A DNA stretch of 64,000 bases from Azoarcus sp. DN11 (GTDB lineage: Bacteria; Pseudomonadota; Gammaproteobacteria; Burkholderiales; Rhodocyclaceae). The notes beneath the pieces are model-generated. The model was not told the origin of the DNA, searched no databases, and saw nothing but the letters and a program-made list of their open reading frames with translations. The stretch is taken from the NCBI RefSeq assembly GCF_003628555.1, contig NZ_CP021731.1:868001-932000 (forward strand), in the 5' to 3' direction. Each line of letters begins with the position of its first letter. The stretch's first letter is position 1. Both the position numbers and the translations under genes were made by a program. This document shows positions 11,571-21,268 of this stretch, in pieces.

Positions 11571-12935
11571 TCAGAACTTCGGCAGGTGCGCGAGCGACGC
11601 GGCGACCGCCTCGGCCGGGTAGTCGTAGTTCTCGAGCTGGCCGGAGAAGAAGCGGTCGTATGAACTCATGTCGAAGTGCCCGTGGCCGGTGAGGTTGAAG
11701 AGGATCACCTTGGGTTCGCCGGTCGCCTTGCACGCGAGCGCTTCGTCGATGGCGGCGCGGATCGCGTGGCAGGATTCGGGCGCCGGGATGATGCCTTCGC
11801 TGCGCGCGAACATGACCCCCGCGTCGAAGGTGGCGAGCTGGGGCACGGCGACCGCTTCGAGCAGGCCCTCGTGGTAGAGCTGCGACACCAGCGGCGAGTC
11901 GCCGTGGTAGCGCAGGCCGCCCGCGTGGATGCCCGGGGGCATGAAGTCGTGGCCCAGCGTGTACATCTTCATCATCGGCGTGAAGCCGGAGGCGTCGCCG
12001 AAGTCGTAGGCGTACTGGCCTTTCGTCAGCGTCGGGCAGGAGGTCGGCTCGACGGCGACGCAGCGCAGCTTCTCGGCACGCTTGTCGCCGGAGGCCTTGT
12101 CGGCGAGGAAGGGAAAGGCGATGCCGCCGAAGCTGGAGCCGCCGCCGCAGGGGCCGAGCACGACGTCGGGGTAGAGGCCGATCTTGTCGAACTGCTTCTT
12201 CGCCTCGAGACCGATGATGGTCTGGTGCAGCAGCACGTGGTTGAGCACCGAGCCGAGGGTGTAGTTGGTGTCGGCGCGGCCCGCGGCTTCCTCGACCGCT
12301 TCGGAGATCGCGAGGCCGAGCGAGCCCGGGTTGTCCGCATCCTTGGCGAGCGCGTCGCGGCCGGTCTGGGTCATGTCGGACGGGCTCGCGAATACCTCGG
12401 CGCCCCAGGTCTGCATCATCAGGCGGCGGTAGGGCTTCTGGTGATAGCTCACCTTGACCATGTAGACGCGCACGTCGAGGCCGAACATCTGGCCGGCGAA
12501 GGAGATCGACGAGCCCCACTGGCCGGCGCCGGTCTCGGTGGCGAGGCGCTTGATGCCGGCCTGCTTGTTGTAGAAGGCCTGCGGGACGGCGGAGTTGGGC
12601 TTGTGCGAGCCGGCCGGGGAGACGCCTTCGTTCTTGAAGAAAATCTTTGCCGGGGTGCCCAGCGCGCGTTCGAGGCGCACGGCGCGCATCAGCGGGCTGG
12701 GGCGCCAGATCTTGTAGATCTCGCGCACTTCGTCGGGAATCGCGATCCAGCGTTCGGCGCTCATCTCCTGTTCGAGGATCTGGCCCGGGAAGATCGCCAT
12801 CATCTGCTCGGGGCTGACCGGCTTGCCGTCCGGCCCGAGCGAGGGGGTGGGCGGATTGGGCATGTCGGCGACGACGTTGTACCAGTGCGTCGGGATCTCG
12901 TTCTCTTCGAGCAGGATGCGGGTCGGTTCGGTCAT
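11571..12935 (-). CDS. TrpB2-type tryptophan synthase beta-like PLP enzyme
   Basis: A 454-residue pyridoxal-phosphate enzyme of the TrpB2 branch. It has the long N-terminal extension of that branch, the PLP lysine in AGSHKPNSA (Lys about 112, where TrpB1 has GAHKIN), the phosphate-binding loop [11 protein letters not shown] and the late segment [13 protein letters not shown]. TrpB2 enzymes join indole and serine, or phosphoserine in some archaea, and usually work without the TrpA subunit. There is no trpA here. It sits between coaX (48 nt away) and the SPOR gene. It may recycle free indole, or make another beta-substituted amino acid. Confidence 0.88.
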   Translation of the reverse strand: MTEPTRILLEENEIPTHWYNVVADMPNPPTPSLGPDGKPVSPEQMMAIFPGQILEQEMSAERWIAIPDEVREIYKIWRPSPLMRAVRLERALGTPAKIFFKNEGVSPAGSHKPNSAVPQAFYNKQAGIKRLATETGAGQWGSSISFAGQMFGLDVRVYMVKVSYHQKPYRRLMMQTWGAEVFASPSDMTQTGRDALAKDADNPGSLGLAISEAVEEAAGRADTNYTLGSVLNHVLLHQTIIGLEAKKQFDKIGLYPDVVLGPCGGGSSFGGIAFPFLADKASGDKRAEKLRCVAVEPTSCPTLTKGQYAYDFGDASGFTPMMKMYTLGHDFMPPGIHAGGLRYHGDSPLVSQLYHEGLLEAVAVPQLATFDAGVMFARSEGIIPAPESCHAIRAAIDEALACKATGEPKVILFNLTGHGHFDMSSYDRFFSGQLENYDYPAEAVAASLAHLPKF

Positions 12936-12983
12936 GTTGTGGTCTCCCTCGGTGTCTTGCGGCAGTGTGGCGATGCGCCCGCG

Positions 12984-13712
12984 CTAGGGTGTGTCGGGCT
13001 GTGTGGCGGCGACCGCGAGGCCCTTGAGGACCAGGTTGTCGACGCGGCGAAGCGGGATGTCGAGCAGTTCGGCGAGCGCGTCCGCACCGCCGCCGCTCAG
13101 GAGGCACAGGGCCTGCGGCGCGTGGGCGATCTGGCGGAACATGCGCTCGACGGCGCCGGCCTGCGCATTGAGGCAGCCGGATACGATGGCGTCGGCGGTG
13201 TTGTGTGGTGCCTTGGTGAAGCGCCCGTCGGCGAAGGGCAGCTGGGCGGTGTCGCGGGCGAGCGAGCGGCGCATCAGGTGCTCGCCGGGCAGGATGACGC
13301 CGCCGCGGAAGAGGCCGTCGGCGTCGAGGATGTCGATGGTCGTGGCGGTGCCGGCGTTGATCACGAGGCAGGCGGCCGGATGCAGCGCGCGCGCGCCGAT
13401 CAGCGCGGCCCAGCGATCGGTGCCGAGCTGGCCGGGGGTGTCGTAGGCATTGCGTACGCCGCAGCACGTGGCCGTGGAGCACAGCCATTCGGGCGCGGGC
13501 GCGCGGCCGCGCAGCGCCTCGGCGATGGCGTTGGCGACGTGGCTTCCGGCGACGTTGGAGCCGAAGACCCGGTCGATGCGCACTGGGGCTGCCGCGACGG
13601 TTGCGAACTCGTCGAGGTGCCCGTGTTCCAGCGCGCCCTCGTCCTGCCACGCGCCACCGGCGAACAGGCCCCATTTGACGCGGGTGTTGCCGGCGTCGAT
13701 CAGCAGGATCAC
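12984..13712 (-). CDS. coaX: Type III pantothenate kinase
   Basis: A 242-residue kinase that phosphorylates pantothenate in the first committed step of coenzyme A synthesis. It belongs to the ASKHA fold: the phosphate-1 motif is IDAGNTRVKWG (about 5-15), the middle motif is INAGTATTIDI and SGGGADA is near the C-terminus. The start is GTG 13712, which overlaps the birA stop (GTGA). The birA-coaX pair is common in betaproteobacteria, and the CoaX type replaces the usual CoaA. Confidence 0.92.
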   Translation of the reverse strand: MILLIDAGNTRVKWGLFAGGAWQDEGALEHGHLDEFATVAAAPVRIDRVFGSNVAGSHVANAIAEALRGRAPAPEWLCSTATCCGVRNAYDTPGQLGTDRWAALIGARALHPAACLVINAGTATTIDILDADGLFRGGVILPGEHLMRRSLARDTAQLPFADGRFTKAPHNTADAIVSGCLNAQAGAVERMFRQIAHAPQALCLLSGGGADALAELLDIPLRRVDNLVLKGLAVAATQPDTP

Positions 13713-14596
13713 TGCACGGCCCTCAGCGAAACGTCGCCGGTGAGGATGCGGATCGGGCCCTCGTCGGTGCGAAGGAGCAGCGCGCCGTCGTCGTCCACGC
13801 CGATGCAGATGCCGGTGAGTTCGCGCCCGTCGCCGCTGACGCGCACCGGCAGATCGGCGAAGGCATTGCGTTGCTGCCAGGCGCCGCGCAGCGCCGGGAA
13901 GCCGGCTGCGGCGTAGGTGTCGAACAGGACGTGCAGCTCGGCGAGGACGGCGGCGAGCAGCCGGTTGCGGTCCGGCAGCGGTTCGAGATGCTGGCCGAGG
14001 TCGGTGACGGCCGGCTGGTCGGGAATGTGGGCGTCCGCGGGCAGGTGCAGGTTGATGCCGATGCCCACGACGGCGGCCGGGGTGCGGCCGCGGCCGGGCA
14101 GGAGTTCGACGAGAATGCCGGCGAGCTTGTGGCCGTGCACGAGCACGTCGTTCGGCCATTTCAGTTGCAGGCCCTGCACGCCGAGCTTTTCCAGCGCACG
14201 GACGACCGCCAGGCCGGCGACGAGCGAGAGCCCCGCCGGCACCGGGGCGCCGGGTGCAAAGCGCCACAGCGTCGAGAAGGTGAGGCTGCCGCCCGGCCAG
14301 GACTGCCACTGCCGTCCGCGCCGTCCGCGCCCCGCGGTCTGACGTTCGGCGACGACGGCGTGGATGCGTCCGTCGTCGGCCGGGGTCGTGTCCATGAGCA
14401 CGCTGTTCGTCGACGCGCATTCCTCCAGCACCTGCACGTCGAAAGTGCCGGCGAGATCGCCGAGTTGCTGGAGGATGGCGGCGGCGTTCAGCGGCGCGTC
14501 GGAGGTGGATGAGCTCAAGCCGGTCTTCCCGTGCGATACGTGAAAACCTGCATTATCCGACATTGCATGCGCATGCACGAGTGCGGTGCGCGGCAT
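13709..14596 (-). CDS. birA: Biotin-[acetyl-CoA-carboxylase] ligase, without DNA-binding domain
   Basis: Biotin protein ligase that activates biotin as biotinyl-AMP and attaches it to the biotin carrier protein. Catalytic motifs: AERQTAGRGRRGRQW and LKWPNDVLV, then GIGINLHL. There is no N-terminal winged helix, so it cannot repress bio genes as E. coli BirA does. The start is uncertain: ATG 14596 gives 295 residues, ATG 14563 gives 284, and neither has a clear Shine-Dalgarno sequence. A perfect 14-bp palindrome (14564-14577) lies exactly before the second start. ntrC ends only 24 nt upstream. Confidence 0.9.
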   Translation of the reverse strand: MPRTALVHAHAMSDNAGFHVSHGKTGLSSSTSDAPLNAAAILQQLGDLAGTFDVQVLEECASTNSVLMDTTPADDGRIHAVVAERQTAGRGRRGRQWQSWPGGSLTFSTLWRFAPGAPVPAGLSLVAGLAVVRALEKLGVQGLQLKWPNDVLVHGHKLAGILVELLPGRGRTPAAVVGIGINLHLPADAHIPDQPAVTDLGQHLEPLPDRNRLLAAVLAELHVLFDTYAAAGFPALRGAWQQRNAFADLPVRVSGDGRELTGICIGVDDDGALLLRTDEGPIRILTGDVSLRAVQ

Positions 14597-14620
14597 CCCG
14601 GCCGCCGGGCGGAGCAGACG

Positions 14621-16039
<1,419 letters not shown>

Positions 16040-16082
16040 TACGCATGCACCTTTTTGGTGCGACCGGCCGCCCCGTCGGGGG

Positions 16083-17153
16083 TCAGGCACGGTCGATAAT
16101 CGGCAACAGGATGGTGAAGCAGGTGCGGCCCTTGCGGCTTTCGACCTCGATCATGCCCTGGTGCTGTTCCACGAAGCTCTGCGCCAGCGACAGGCCCAGC
16201 CCGCTTCCCCCTTCACGCCCCGAAACCAGCGGATAGAAGATCTTGTCGCGGATCTCGTCCGGGATGCCGGGGCCGTTGTCGATGACTTGCAATTCCAGTG
16301 CCAGCTTGAAGCGGCGCTTCGCGAGCGTGACCTGGCGCGCGACGCGCGTGCGCAGGCGGATCTCGCCGCGGCCGTTCATCGCCTGGGCGGCGTTGCGCGC
16401 GATGTTAAGGATGGCCTGGATGAGTTGTTCGCGGTCGGCGGTGAGTTCCGGCAGGCTCGTGTCGTAGTCGCGCCGGATCGCGATCTCGGGGAATTCGGCG
16501 AGGATCAGGCGGCGCACGCGTTCCAGCACGTCGTGGATGTTGAGCTGGTTGGGGCGCATCATGCAGTGCGAGGTCAGCAGCCGGTTCATCAGGTCCTGCA
16601 GGCGGTCGGCCTCGGCGATGATCACTTCGGTGTATTCGCGCAGTTGCGGGTCGGCGAGCTCGCGTTCGAGCAGTTGCGCCGAGCCCCGGATGCCGCCGAG
16701 CGGATTCTTGATCTCGTGCGCGAGGTTGCGGATCAGTTCGCGGTTGGCCTGCTGCTGTTGCAGCAGCTGCTCCTCGCGGGCCACCCGCAGCTGTGCGTCG
16801 ATCGGGCGGAATTCGAGCAGCAGCCGCAGGTCGGCTGCCTCGGCGGGGCTCACGGTGCAGTCGACGTGCAGCGGATCGGCGTCGGGGCGCGCGATCTTGA
16901 GATCCTGCCCGGTGTAGCTCCAGTTCCTGCGCAGGGCGTTGTCGAGCGCGGCGGCGAGTCCTGCCGGCTCGCCGAGGAGCTGCGACAGGGGCGCCCCGAT
17001 CAGGCGCCGGTGGCTGACGGCGAAGAGGTTTTCGGCGCCGGCGTTGAGGTAGCGGATCAGGAGGTGGTCATCGACGACGACGACCGCCGACGAGAGGAGA
17101 TCGAGCCCCGCGAAGGGGCCCGCGAGACCGGGAGGCTTGGGCGTATTCGGCAT
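16083..17153 (-). CDS. ntrB: Nitrogen regulation histidine kinase NtrB
   Basis: A 356-residue cytoplasmic kinase/phosphatase that phosphorylates NtrC under nitrogen limitation and is switched by PII. The N-terminal PAS domain covers about residues 15-110, the H-box is NLAHEIKNPLGG (His about 146), the N-box is ILNIARNAAQAM, and the G-boxes are DNGPGIP and GSGLGLSLAQ. No membrane segment is present. The start at 17153 was chosen because the frame upstream is the shadow of the DUF4124 gene. A sigma-54-like promoter lies 31-45 nt before the start (17184-17198). Confidence 0.95.
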   Translation of the reverse strand: MPNTPKPPGLAGPFAGLDLLSSAVVVVDDHLLIRYLNAGAENLFAVSHRRLIGAPLSQLLGEPAGLAAALDNALRRNWSYTGQDLKIARPDADPLHVDCTVSPAEAADLRLLLEFRPIDAQLRVAREEQLLQQQQANRELIRNLAHEIKNPLGGIRGSAQLLERELADPQLREYTEVIIAEADRLQDLMNRLLTSHCMMRPNQLNIHDVLERVRRLILAEFPEIAIRRDYDTSLPELTADREQLIQAILNIARNAAQAMNGRGEIRLRTRVARQVTLAKRRFKLALELQVIDNGPGIPDEIRDKIFYPLVSGREGGSGLGLSLAQSFVEQHQGMIEVESRKGRTCFTILLPIIDRA

Positions 17154-17183
17154 GTGTGTGTTCTCGAAGTCCCGGGTGGTCTC

Positions 17184-17198
17184 GCAAAAAACACGCCA
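17184..17198 (-). promoter_or_regulatory. Sigma-54-like promoter before ntrB (candidate)
   Basis: Reading the minus strand, TGGCGTGTTTTTTGC keeps the invariant GG (17197-17196) and GC (17185-17184) exactly 10 nt apart, with a full TTGC at -12. The -24 part has two differences from TGGCACG. It would start RNA near 17172, about 20 nt before the ntrB ATG, and would let NtrC boost its own operon. This is from pattern only. Confidence 0.45.
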
Positions 17199-17212
17199 GA
17201 ATGCATGTGCCC

Positions 17213-17680
17213 TTATTTGAGGTTGCCGATTTCCTTCTTCAGCGCGTCGATATTGCGCTGGTGCAGTTCTACTTGTTCGCGCAGGGGTTGCAGGCGGTTC
17301 TGCACGACGGGCAGCCGGCGCTCGGCGCTCGGGTAGCGTCCTTCCGTCTCGCCAAGGGACTTGTTGGCTTCGGCGAGCGCGCTTTCCTCGGTCGCGAGTT
17401 CCTTTTCGAGGACTTCCCGCCGCGTGTCGTCGCGGGCACGCTGCGCGTCGGGCGACACGCGCGGGAAGTTCGACGGGGTCGGCTGCGATGCAGATGGTGC
17501 GCGCTTCGCGGGGGTGGGCACGGACGACACGGCCTGATCCTCGGCGAGTTGCTTGCAGCCGCGTCCCTGGTTGCGGTCGTTCGTGTAGGTGACGGCGCCG
17601 TTGGCATCGACGCACTTGTAAACCTGGGCTTGTGCCAGCGGTGATACGAGCAGAAGAAGCAGTACCGGAAGTATTCGCAT
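17213..17680 (-). CDS. Secreted DUF4124-domain protein with coiled coil
   Basis: A 155-residue protein with a signal peptide (MRILPVLLLLLVSPLAQAQ, cleavage after about residue 18), then a short DUF4124 domain (VYKCVDANGAVTYTNDRNQ...C, two cysteines) and a charged helical C-terminal half (about 85-155) likely to form a coiled coil. The function of the family is unknown. The gene lies between glnA and ntrB, a position I recall for this family in related betaproteobacteria. The glnA terminator separates it from glnA, and ntrB begins 60 nt downstream. Confidence 0.8.
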   Translation of the reverse strand: MRILPVLLLLLVSPLAQAQVYKCVDANGAVTYTNDRNQGRGCKQLAEDQAVSSVPTPAKRAPSASQPTPSNFPRVSPDAQRARDDTRREVLEKELATEESALAEANKSLGETEGRYPSAERRLPVVQNRLQPLREQVELHQRNIDALKKEIGNLK

Positions 17681-17764
17681 GTCCGTCGGTCGGAGAGTCG
17701 GGGATGCGTCCGGAACCACGGCGGACGGATCCCGCAAGGCAATTCGTGGGGCATTAGACCGCAT

Positions 17765-17795
17765 AAAAAAGGGACGGGCAATGCCCGTCCCTTTT
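17765..17795 (-). terminator. Terminator of glnA
   Basis: The perfect stem GGGACGGGC (17771-17779) / GCCCGTCCC (17783-17791) is flanked by A and T runs on both sides. On the minus strand the stem is followed by TTTTTT, 22 nt after the glnA stop codon. Confidence 0.9.
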
Positions 17796-17817
17796 CGACC
17801 TCAGCGCAACGCGAAGG

Positions 17818-19227
17818 TTACAGGCTGTAGTACATGTCGAATTCCACCGGGTGGGTGGTGATGCGCATGCGATCGACTTCTTCCATCTTCAGCGCGATGT
17901 ACGCGTCGATGAAGTCGTTCGAGAACACGCCGCCGCGGGTCAGGAACTCGCGGTCCTTGTCGAGGTACTCGAGCGCCTGGTCGAGGCTGGTGCACACGGT
18001 CGGGATCTTTGCATCCTCTTCCGGCGGCAGGTCGTACAGGTTCTTGTCGGCCGGGTCGCCCGGGTGGATCTTGTTCTGGATGCCGTCGAGGCCCGCCATC
18101 ATCAGGGCCGAGAAGCACAGGTACGGGTTGGCCAGGGGATCCGGGAAGCGCGATTCGATGCGGCGGCCCTTCGGGTTGGCGGTGTAGGGGATGCGGATCG
18201 AGGCCGAGCGGTTGCGCGCCGAGTAGGCGAGCTTGGTCGGGGCTTCGTAGTGCGGCACGAGGCGCTTGTACGAGTTGGTGCCCGGGTTGGTGATCGCGTT
18301 CAGTGCGCGGGCGTGCTTGATGATGCCGCCGATGTAGTACAGCGCGATCTCCGACAGGCCGGCATAGCCGTTGCCTGCGAAGAGGTTCTGGCCGTCCTTC
18401 CAGATCGACTGGTGCACGTGCATGCCCGAGCCGTTGTCGCCGACGATCGGCTTCGGCATGAAGGTGGCGGTCTTGCCGTACTGGTGCGCGACGTTATGCA
18501 CGATGTACTTGAGGATCTGGGTCCAGTCGGCGCGCTGGGTCAGGGTGCTGAACTTGGTGCCGATCTCGCACTGGCCGGCGTTCGCGACTTCGTGGTGATG
18601 CACTTCGACCGGCACGCCGGCCGCTTCGAGCGCGAGCACCATCGCGGCGCGCACGTCGTTGAGGCTGTCGACCGGGGGAACCGGGAAGTAGCCGCCCTTG
18701 ACGCGCGGACGGTGGCCGGTGTTGCCGCCTTCGAACTTGTCGGCGGTCGACCACGCGGCTTCTTCCGAGATGATCTTGCTATACACGCCCGACATGTCGA
18801 CGTTCCACTCGACGGAGTCGAAGATGAAGAATTCGGGTTCCGGGCCGAAGAACGCGGTGTCGCCCAGGCCGGTGCTCTTCAGGTAGGCCTCGGCGCGCTT
18901 GGCGATCGAGCGCGGGTCGCGGTCGTAGCCCTTGCCGTCCGACGGTTCGATGACGTCGCAGGTCAGCACCAGGGTGGTTTCGTCGAAGAACGGGTCGATG
19001 TAGGCGGTGCGGGCTTCCGGCAGCAGGATCATGTCGGAGGCCTGGATGCCTTTCCAGCCGGCCAGCGAGGAGCCGTCGAAGGGGTGGCCGTGCTCGAAGT
19101 GGTCTTCCTCGAAGGCCGAGACCGGCAGGCCGACGTGGTGCTCTTTGCCACGGGTATCAGTAAAACGCAGGTCAACGAAGCGGACCTCGTTTTCCTGAAT
19201 CATCTTCATGACGTCTTGAGCGTTCAT
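17818..19227 (-). CDS. glnA: Glutamine synthetase, type I
   Basis: A 469-residue GS of the adenylylated GSI-beta kind, the enzyme that assimilates ammonium by ATP-dependent amidation of glutamate. Visible signatures: [11 protein letters not shown] near 50-60, the ATP-binding segment [25 protein letters not shown], and NLYDLPPEE with the adenylylation tyrosine (near 397). The start at 19227 is followed by [10 protein letters not shown], and AGGAG precedes it. It is transcribed from a sigma-54 promoter with two upstream NtrC boxes and ends at its own terminator. ntrB and ntrC follow on the same strand. Confidence 0.97.
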   Translation of the reverse strand: MNAQDVMKMIQENEVRFVDLRFTDTRGKEHHVGLPVSAFEEDHFEHGHPFDGSSLAGWKGIQASDMILLPEARTAYIDPFFDETTLVLTCDVIEPSDGKGYDRDPRSIAKRAEAYLKSTGLGDTAFFGPEPEFFIFDSVEWNVDMSGVYSKIISEEAAWSTADKFEGGNTGHRPRVKGGYFPVPPVDSLNDVRAAMVLALEAAGVPVEVHHHEVANAGQCEIGTKFSTLTQRADWTQILKYIVHNVAHQYGKTATFMPKPIVGDNGSGMHVHQSIWKDGQNLFAGNGYAGLSEIALYYIGGIIKHARALNAITNPGTNSYKRLVPHYEAPTKLAYSARNRSASIRIPYTANPKGRRIESRFPDPLANPYLCFSALMMAGLDGIQNKIHPGDPADKNLYDLPPEEDAKIPTVCTSLDQALEYLDKDREFLTRGGVFSNDFIDAYIALKMEEVDRMRITTHPVEFDMYYSL

Positions 19228-19295
19228 ATTCACTCCTGGTGAGAAGAGGCAAAAGCGGTTGGTTAATAACGGCAAACTTCCGTTGAGGCGAAAGC

Positions 19296-19312
19296 AAGCA
19301 GTATCTGTGCCA
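19296..19312 (-). promoter_or_regulatory. Sigma-54 promoter of glnA
   Basis: The minus-strand sequence TGGCACAGATACTGCTT has GG (19311-19310) and GC (19299-19298) exactly 10 nt apart. It matches TGGCAC-N5-TTGC with one difference (CTGC for TTGC). The predicted RNA start is near 19286, giving a leader of about 60 nt. Confidence 0.78.
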
Positions 19313-19466
19313 TACGTGTATCGGACTGTGCCGGGCATTGTGCCACAAGGGCGGCTGAACGTAGCGCGGCCGCACGCGAACGCATTGATCGCGAAGGGGG
19401 TTGGCAGGGCGGAAGACGGGCCTTCGGCATCGCCCATCCGCGGCCCACGATGAATGCGTGCCGAAA

Positions 19467-19483
19467 GGCACCGGAATGGTGCG
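19467..19483. promoter_or_regulatory. NtrC-binding box 1 (glnA enhancer)
   Basis: GCACCGGAATGGTGC is a dyad (GCACC/GGTGC) matching the NtrC consensus TGCACY-N5-GGTGCA at 11 of 14 informative positions. The centre lies about 190 nt upstream of the predicted glnA RNA start. Confidence 0.72.
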
Positions 19484-19498
19484 CGATTCCGTCCTGAA

Positions 19499-19515
19499 GG
19501 CACTGTTATGGTGCA
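19499..19515. promoter_or_regulatory. NtrC-binding box 2 (glnA enhancer)
   Basis: GCACTGTTATGGTGCA matches the NtrC consensus at 12 of 14 informative positions. Its centre is 32 bp from that of box 1, three helical turns, the same spacing as the paired enhancer sites of E. coli glnA. It overlaps the stop codon of the CDF gene (19506-19508). Confidence 0.72.
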
Positions 19516-20687
19516 ATTCGGCTCAGGATGGTGATGGCGCGGTAGTGGGGGTGTTCGGCGAGCAGGGTCTCGATGCGCAGGCGCAATTCTTCGCGGCTGG
19601 TTTCGGCCAGATCGTCCGTGCTCAGGATCACTTCGGCCTCGATGCGGTCGCCGAGGTAGTGGATGAGCACGCGCGGCGGCGCCGCGAGGGCGTCGCCGAA
19701 CAGGTCTTCCAGCGTACGCACGATTTCGGTGCGACCGGGCAGAGGGGCAGGGCCGGCGCTCGGGGCGAGGATCGCGTCGTCTTCGGAATCGACGTGCACC
19801 AGCACTTCGCGCACCTCGGGGTGGGCGGCGCGGACGCGGAAGTACACGGTGTCGGAGATCCGGTGTCCCTCGGACACGGTGATGCGGGGATCGACCTGGA
19901 TGTGGGCGTCGCACAGCACGCGGTCGGCCATGCGCCGCGTGCGCAGGTCATGCAGGCCGATCACGCCCGGGGTGGTGCGGATGGTGTCGCGGATGCGCGC
20001 GACGTCCTGCTCCGACAGGCCGGTATCGATGAGCTCGCGCACGGCGCGCCAGACGAGGCGCACGCCCATGTGCACGATCAGGAAGCCGACGACGGCGGCC
20101 GCGAGCGGTTCGAGGAAGCGGTGGCCGGCGAGGCTGCCGCCGATGCCGATGGCGACGACGAGCGAGGAGGCGGCGTCCGAGCGGGCGTGCCAGGCGTTGG
20201 CTTCGAGGACGGGGGCCTTCAGGCGCCGGCTTGCGGCGAGCGTGTAGCGGAACAGGATTTCCTTCGCCACGAGCGTCACCAGCGCCATGCCCAGCGCCGC
20301 CGGATGCAGCGGCGGCGCGGCGGCCATGTGCTGCAGGCGCAGGCCGGAGCTCCACAGGAAGCCCACGCCGACGACCGCGAGCACCGCGCCCAGCAGCATC
20401 GACACCGCGGTCTCGATGCGGCCGTGGCCGTAGGGGTGGTCGCGGTCGGCCGGCTCGGCGCCGCGTCGCCCGGCGACCAGGACGAGGAAGTCGGTGAATA
20501 GGTCCGAGAGCGTGTGCGCCGAGTCGGCGACGAGGCTGAAGGCGTTGGCGAACAGGCCGACGGCGATCTGGCCGGCCGACAGCAGCGTGTTCGTGACGAT
20601 GGCGGTCAGCGCGGTGCGCTGGATGCCGCGCGCGCGCGCGGCATCCCGTCCTGTGCTGCGCGTGTTGCGTGCTGTTGGGTGGTCCAT
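19506..20687 (-). CDS. Cation diffusion facilitator (CDF) family metal exporter
   Basis: A 393-residue inner-membrane protein with about six transmembrane helices and a cytosolic C-terminal domain (from about residue 215). The metal-site motifs DSAHTLSDL (HxxxD) and NAWHARSDA (HxxxD) are both present, as in Zn, Fe or Mn exporters driven by protons. The C-terminal region is long (about 175 residues) and contains two stretches that look like repeated CDF cytoplasmic modules. Metal choice cannot be read from sequence. The start at 20687 leaves 45 nt to the divergent rhodanese gene. Its 3' end overlaps an NtrC box for glnA. Confidence 0.88.
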   Translation of the reverse strand: MDHPTARNTRSTGRDAARARGIQRTALTAIVTNTLLSAGQIAVGLFANAFSLVADSAHTLSDLFTDFLVLVAGRRGAEPADRDHPYGHGRIETAVSMLLGAVLAVVGVGFLWSSGLRLQHMAAAPPLHPAALGMALVTLVAKEILFRYTLAASRRLKAPVLEANAWHARSDAASSLVVAIGIGGSLAGHRFLEPLAAAVVGFLIVHMGVRLVWRAVRELIDTGLSEQDVARIRDTIRTTPGVIGLHDLRTRRMADRVLCDAHIQVDPRITVSEGHRISDTVYFRVRAAHPEVREVLVHVDSEDDAILAPSAGPAPLPGRTEIVRTLEDLFGDALAAPPRVLIHYLGDRIEAEVILSTDDLAETSREELRLRIETLLAEHPHYRAITILSRIAP

Positions 20688-20732
20688 GGCGTGAGCGGTA
20701 TACTCGGTGTTCGATCGAACGATTCTATCCGG

Positions 20733-21194
20733 ATGGCTGCAATGGGAAAATTGACCGACCTGCTCCGCCTCGCGCAGCAGCGTGCGCAGGAGATGGGGCT
20801 GCCCTATGCGGGGGCGCTGACACCGGCCGAAGCCTACGAGGTCTGGCAGCTCGCGCCCGGCGCGAAGTTCGTCGATGTACGCACCCGCGCCGAGTGGGAC
20901 TGGGTCGGCCGCGTCCCCGGCGCCGTCGAGATCGAATGGATGGGCTATCCCGGCAACCAGCCGAACCCGCATTTCCTCACCCAGTTCCGGCGCGAGGTCG
21001 ATCCCGAGGCGCTCGTGATGTTCATGTGCCGTTCGGGGGCGCGCTCGGACAAGGCCGCGCGCGCTGCGACGGAGGCCGGTTACCGGAACTGCTACAACGT
21101 GCTGGAAGGCTTCGAGGGCGACCGCGACGCGCACCACCAGCGCAACCGCATCGGCGGCTGGCGCCATGCCGGTCTGCCGTGGCAGCAGGGCTGA
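20733..21194 (+). CDS. Rhodanese-like sulfurtransferase domain protein
   Basis: A 153-residue single-domain rhodanese. The segment KFVDVRTRAEWDWVGRVPGA is the typical entry to the fold, and the active-site loop is MCRSGARSDKAA with the catalytic cysteine near residue 96. Such proteins move sulfane sulfur; the substrate is unknown. The ATG at 20733 is used (a second lies at 20742); the longer open frame upstream overlaps the divergent CDF gene and is not credible. nadA begins 74 nt downstream. NadA is an Fe-S enzyme, so a sulfur-handling neighbour may not be accidental, but this is only a suggestion. Confidence 0.86.
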   Translation: MAAMGKLTDLLRLAQQRAQEMGLPYAGALTPAEAYEVWQLAPGAKFVDVRTRAEWDWVGRVPGAVEIEWMGYPGNQPNPHFLTQFRREVDPEALVMFMCRSGARSDKAARAATEAGYRNCYNVLEGFEGDRDAHHQRNRIGGWRHAGLPWQQG

Positions 21195-21268
21195 CCGACG
21201 CACCTATTTGACACGCCGGCGGACAGCCGGTTTGATTGACATCCTTCCGACCGATTTACCGAAAGACG

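Noticed and set aside
11095..13674. An 859-codon open frame on the minus strand across SPOR, trpB2 and coaX
   Set aside because: It is a frame shadow caused by high GC. It is Arg/Ala/Pro-rich with no recognisable domain, while the other frames encode clear proteins.
19328..19344. Second TGGCAC on the minus strand upstream of glnA
   Set aside because: The spacing gives GG-N10-GG, not GG-N10-GC, so it is not a sigma-54 promoter.
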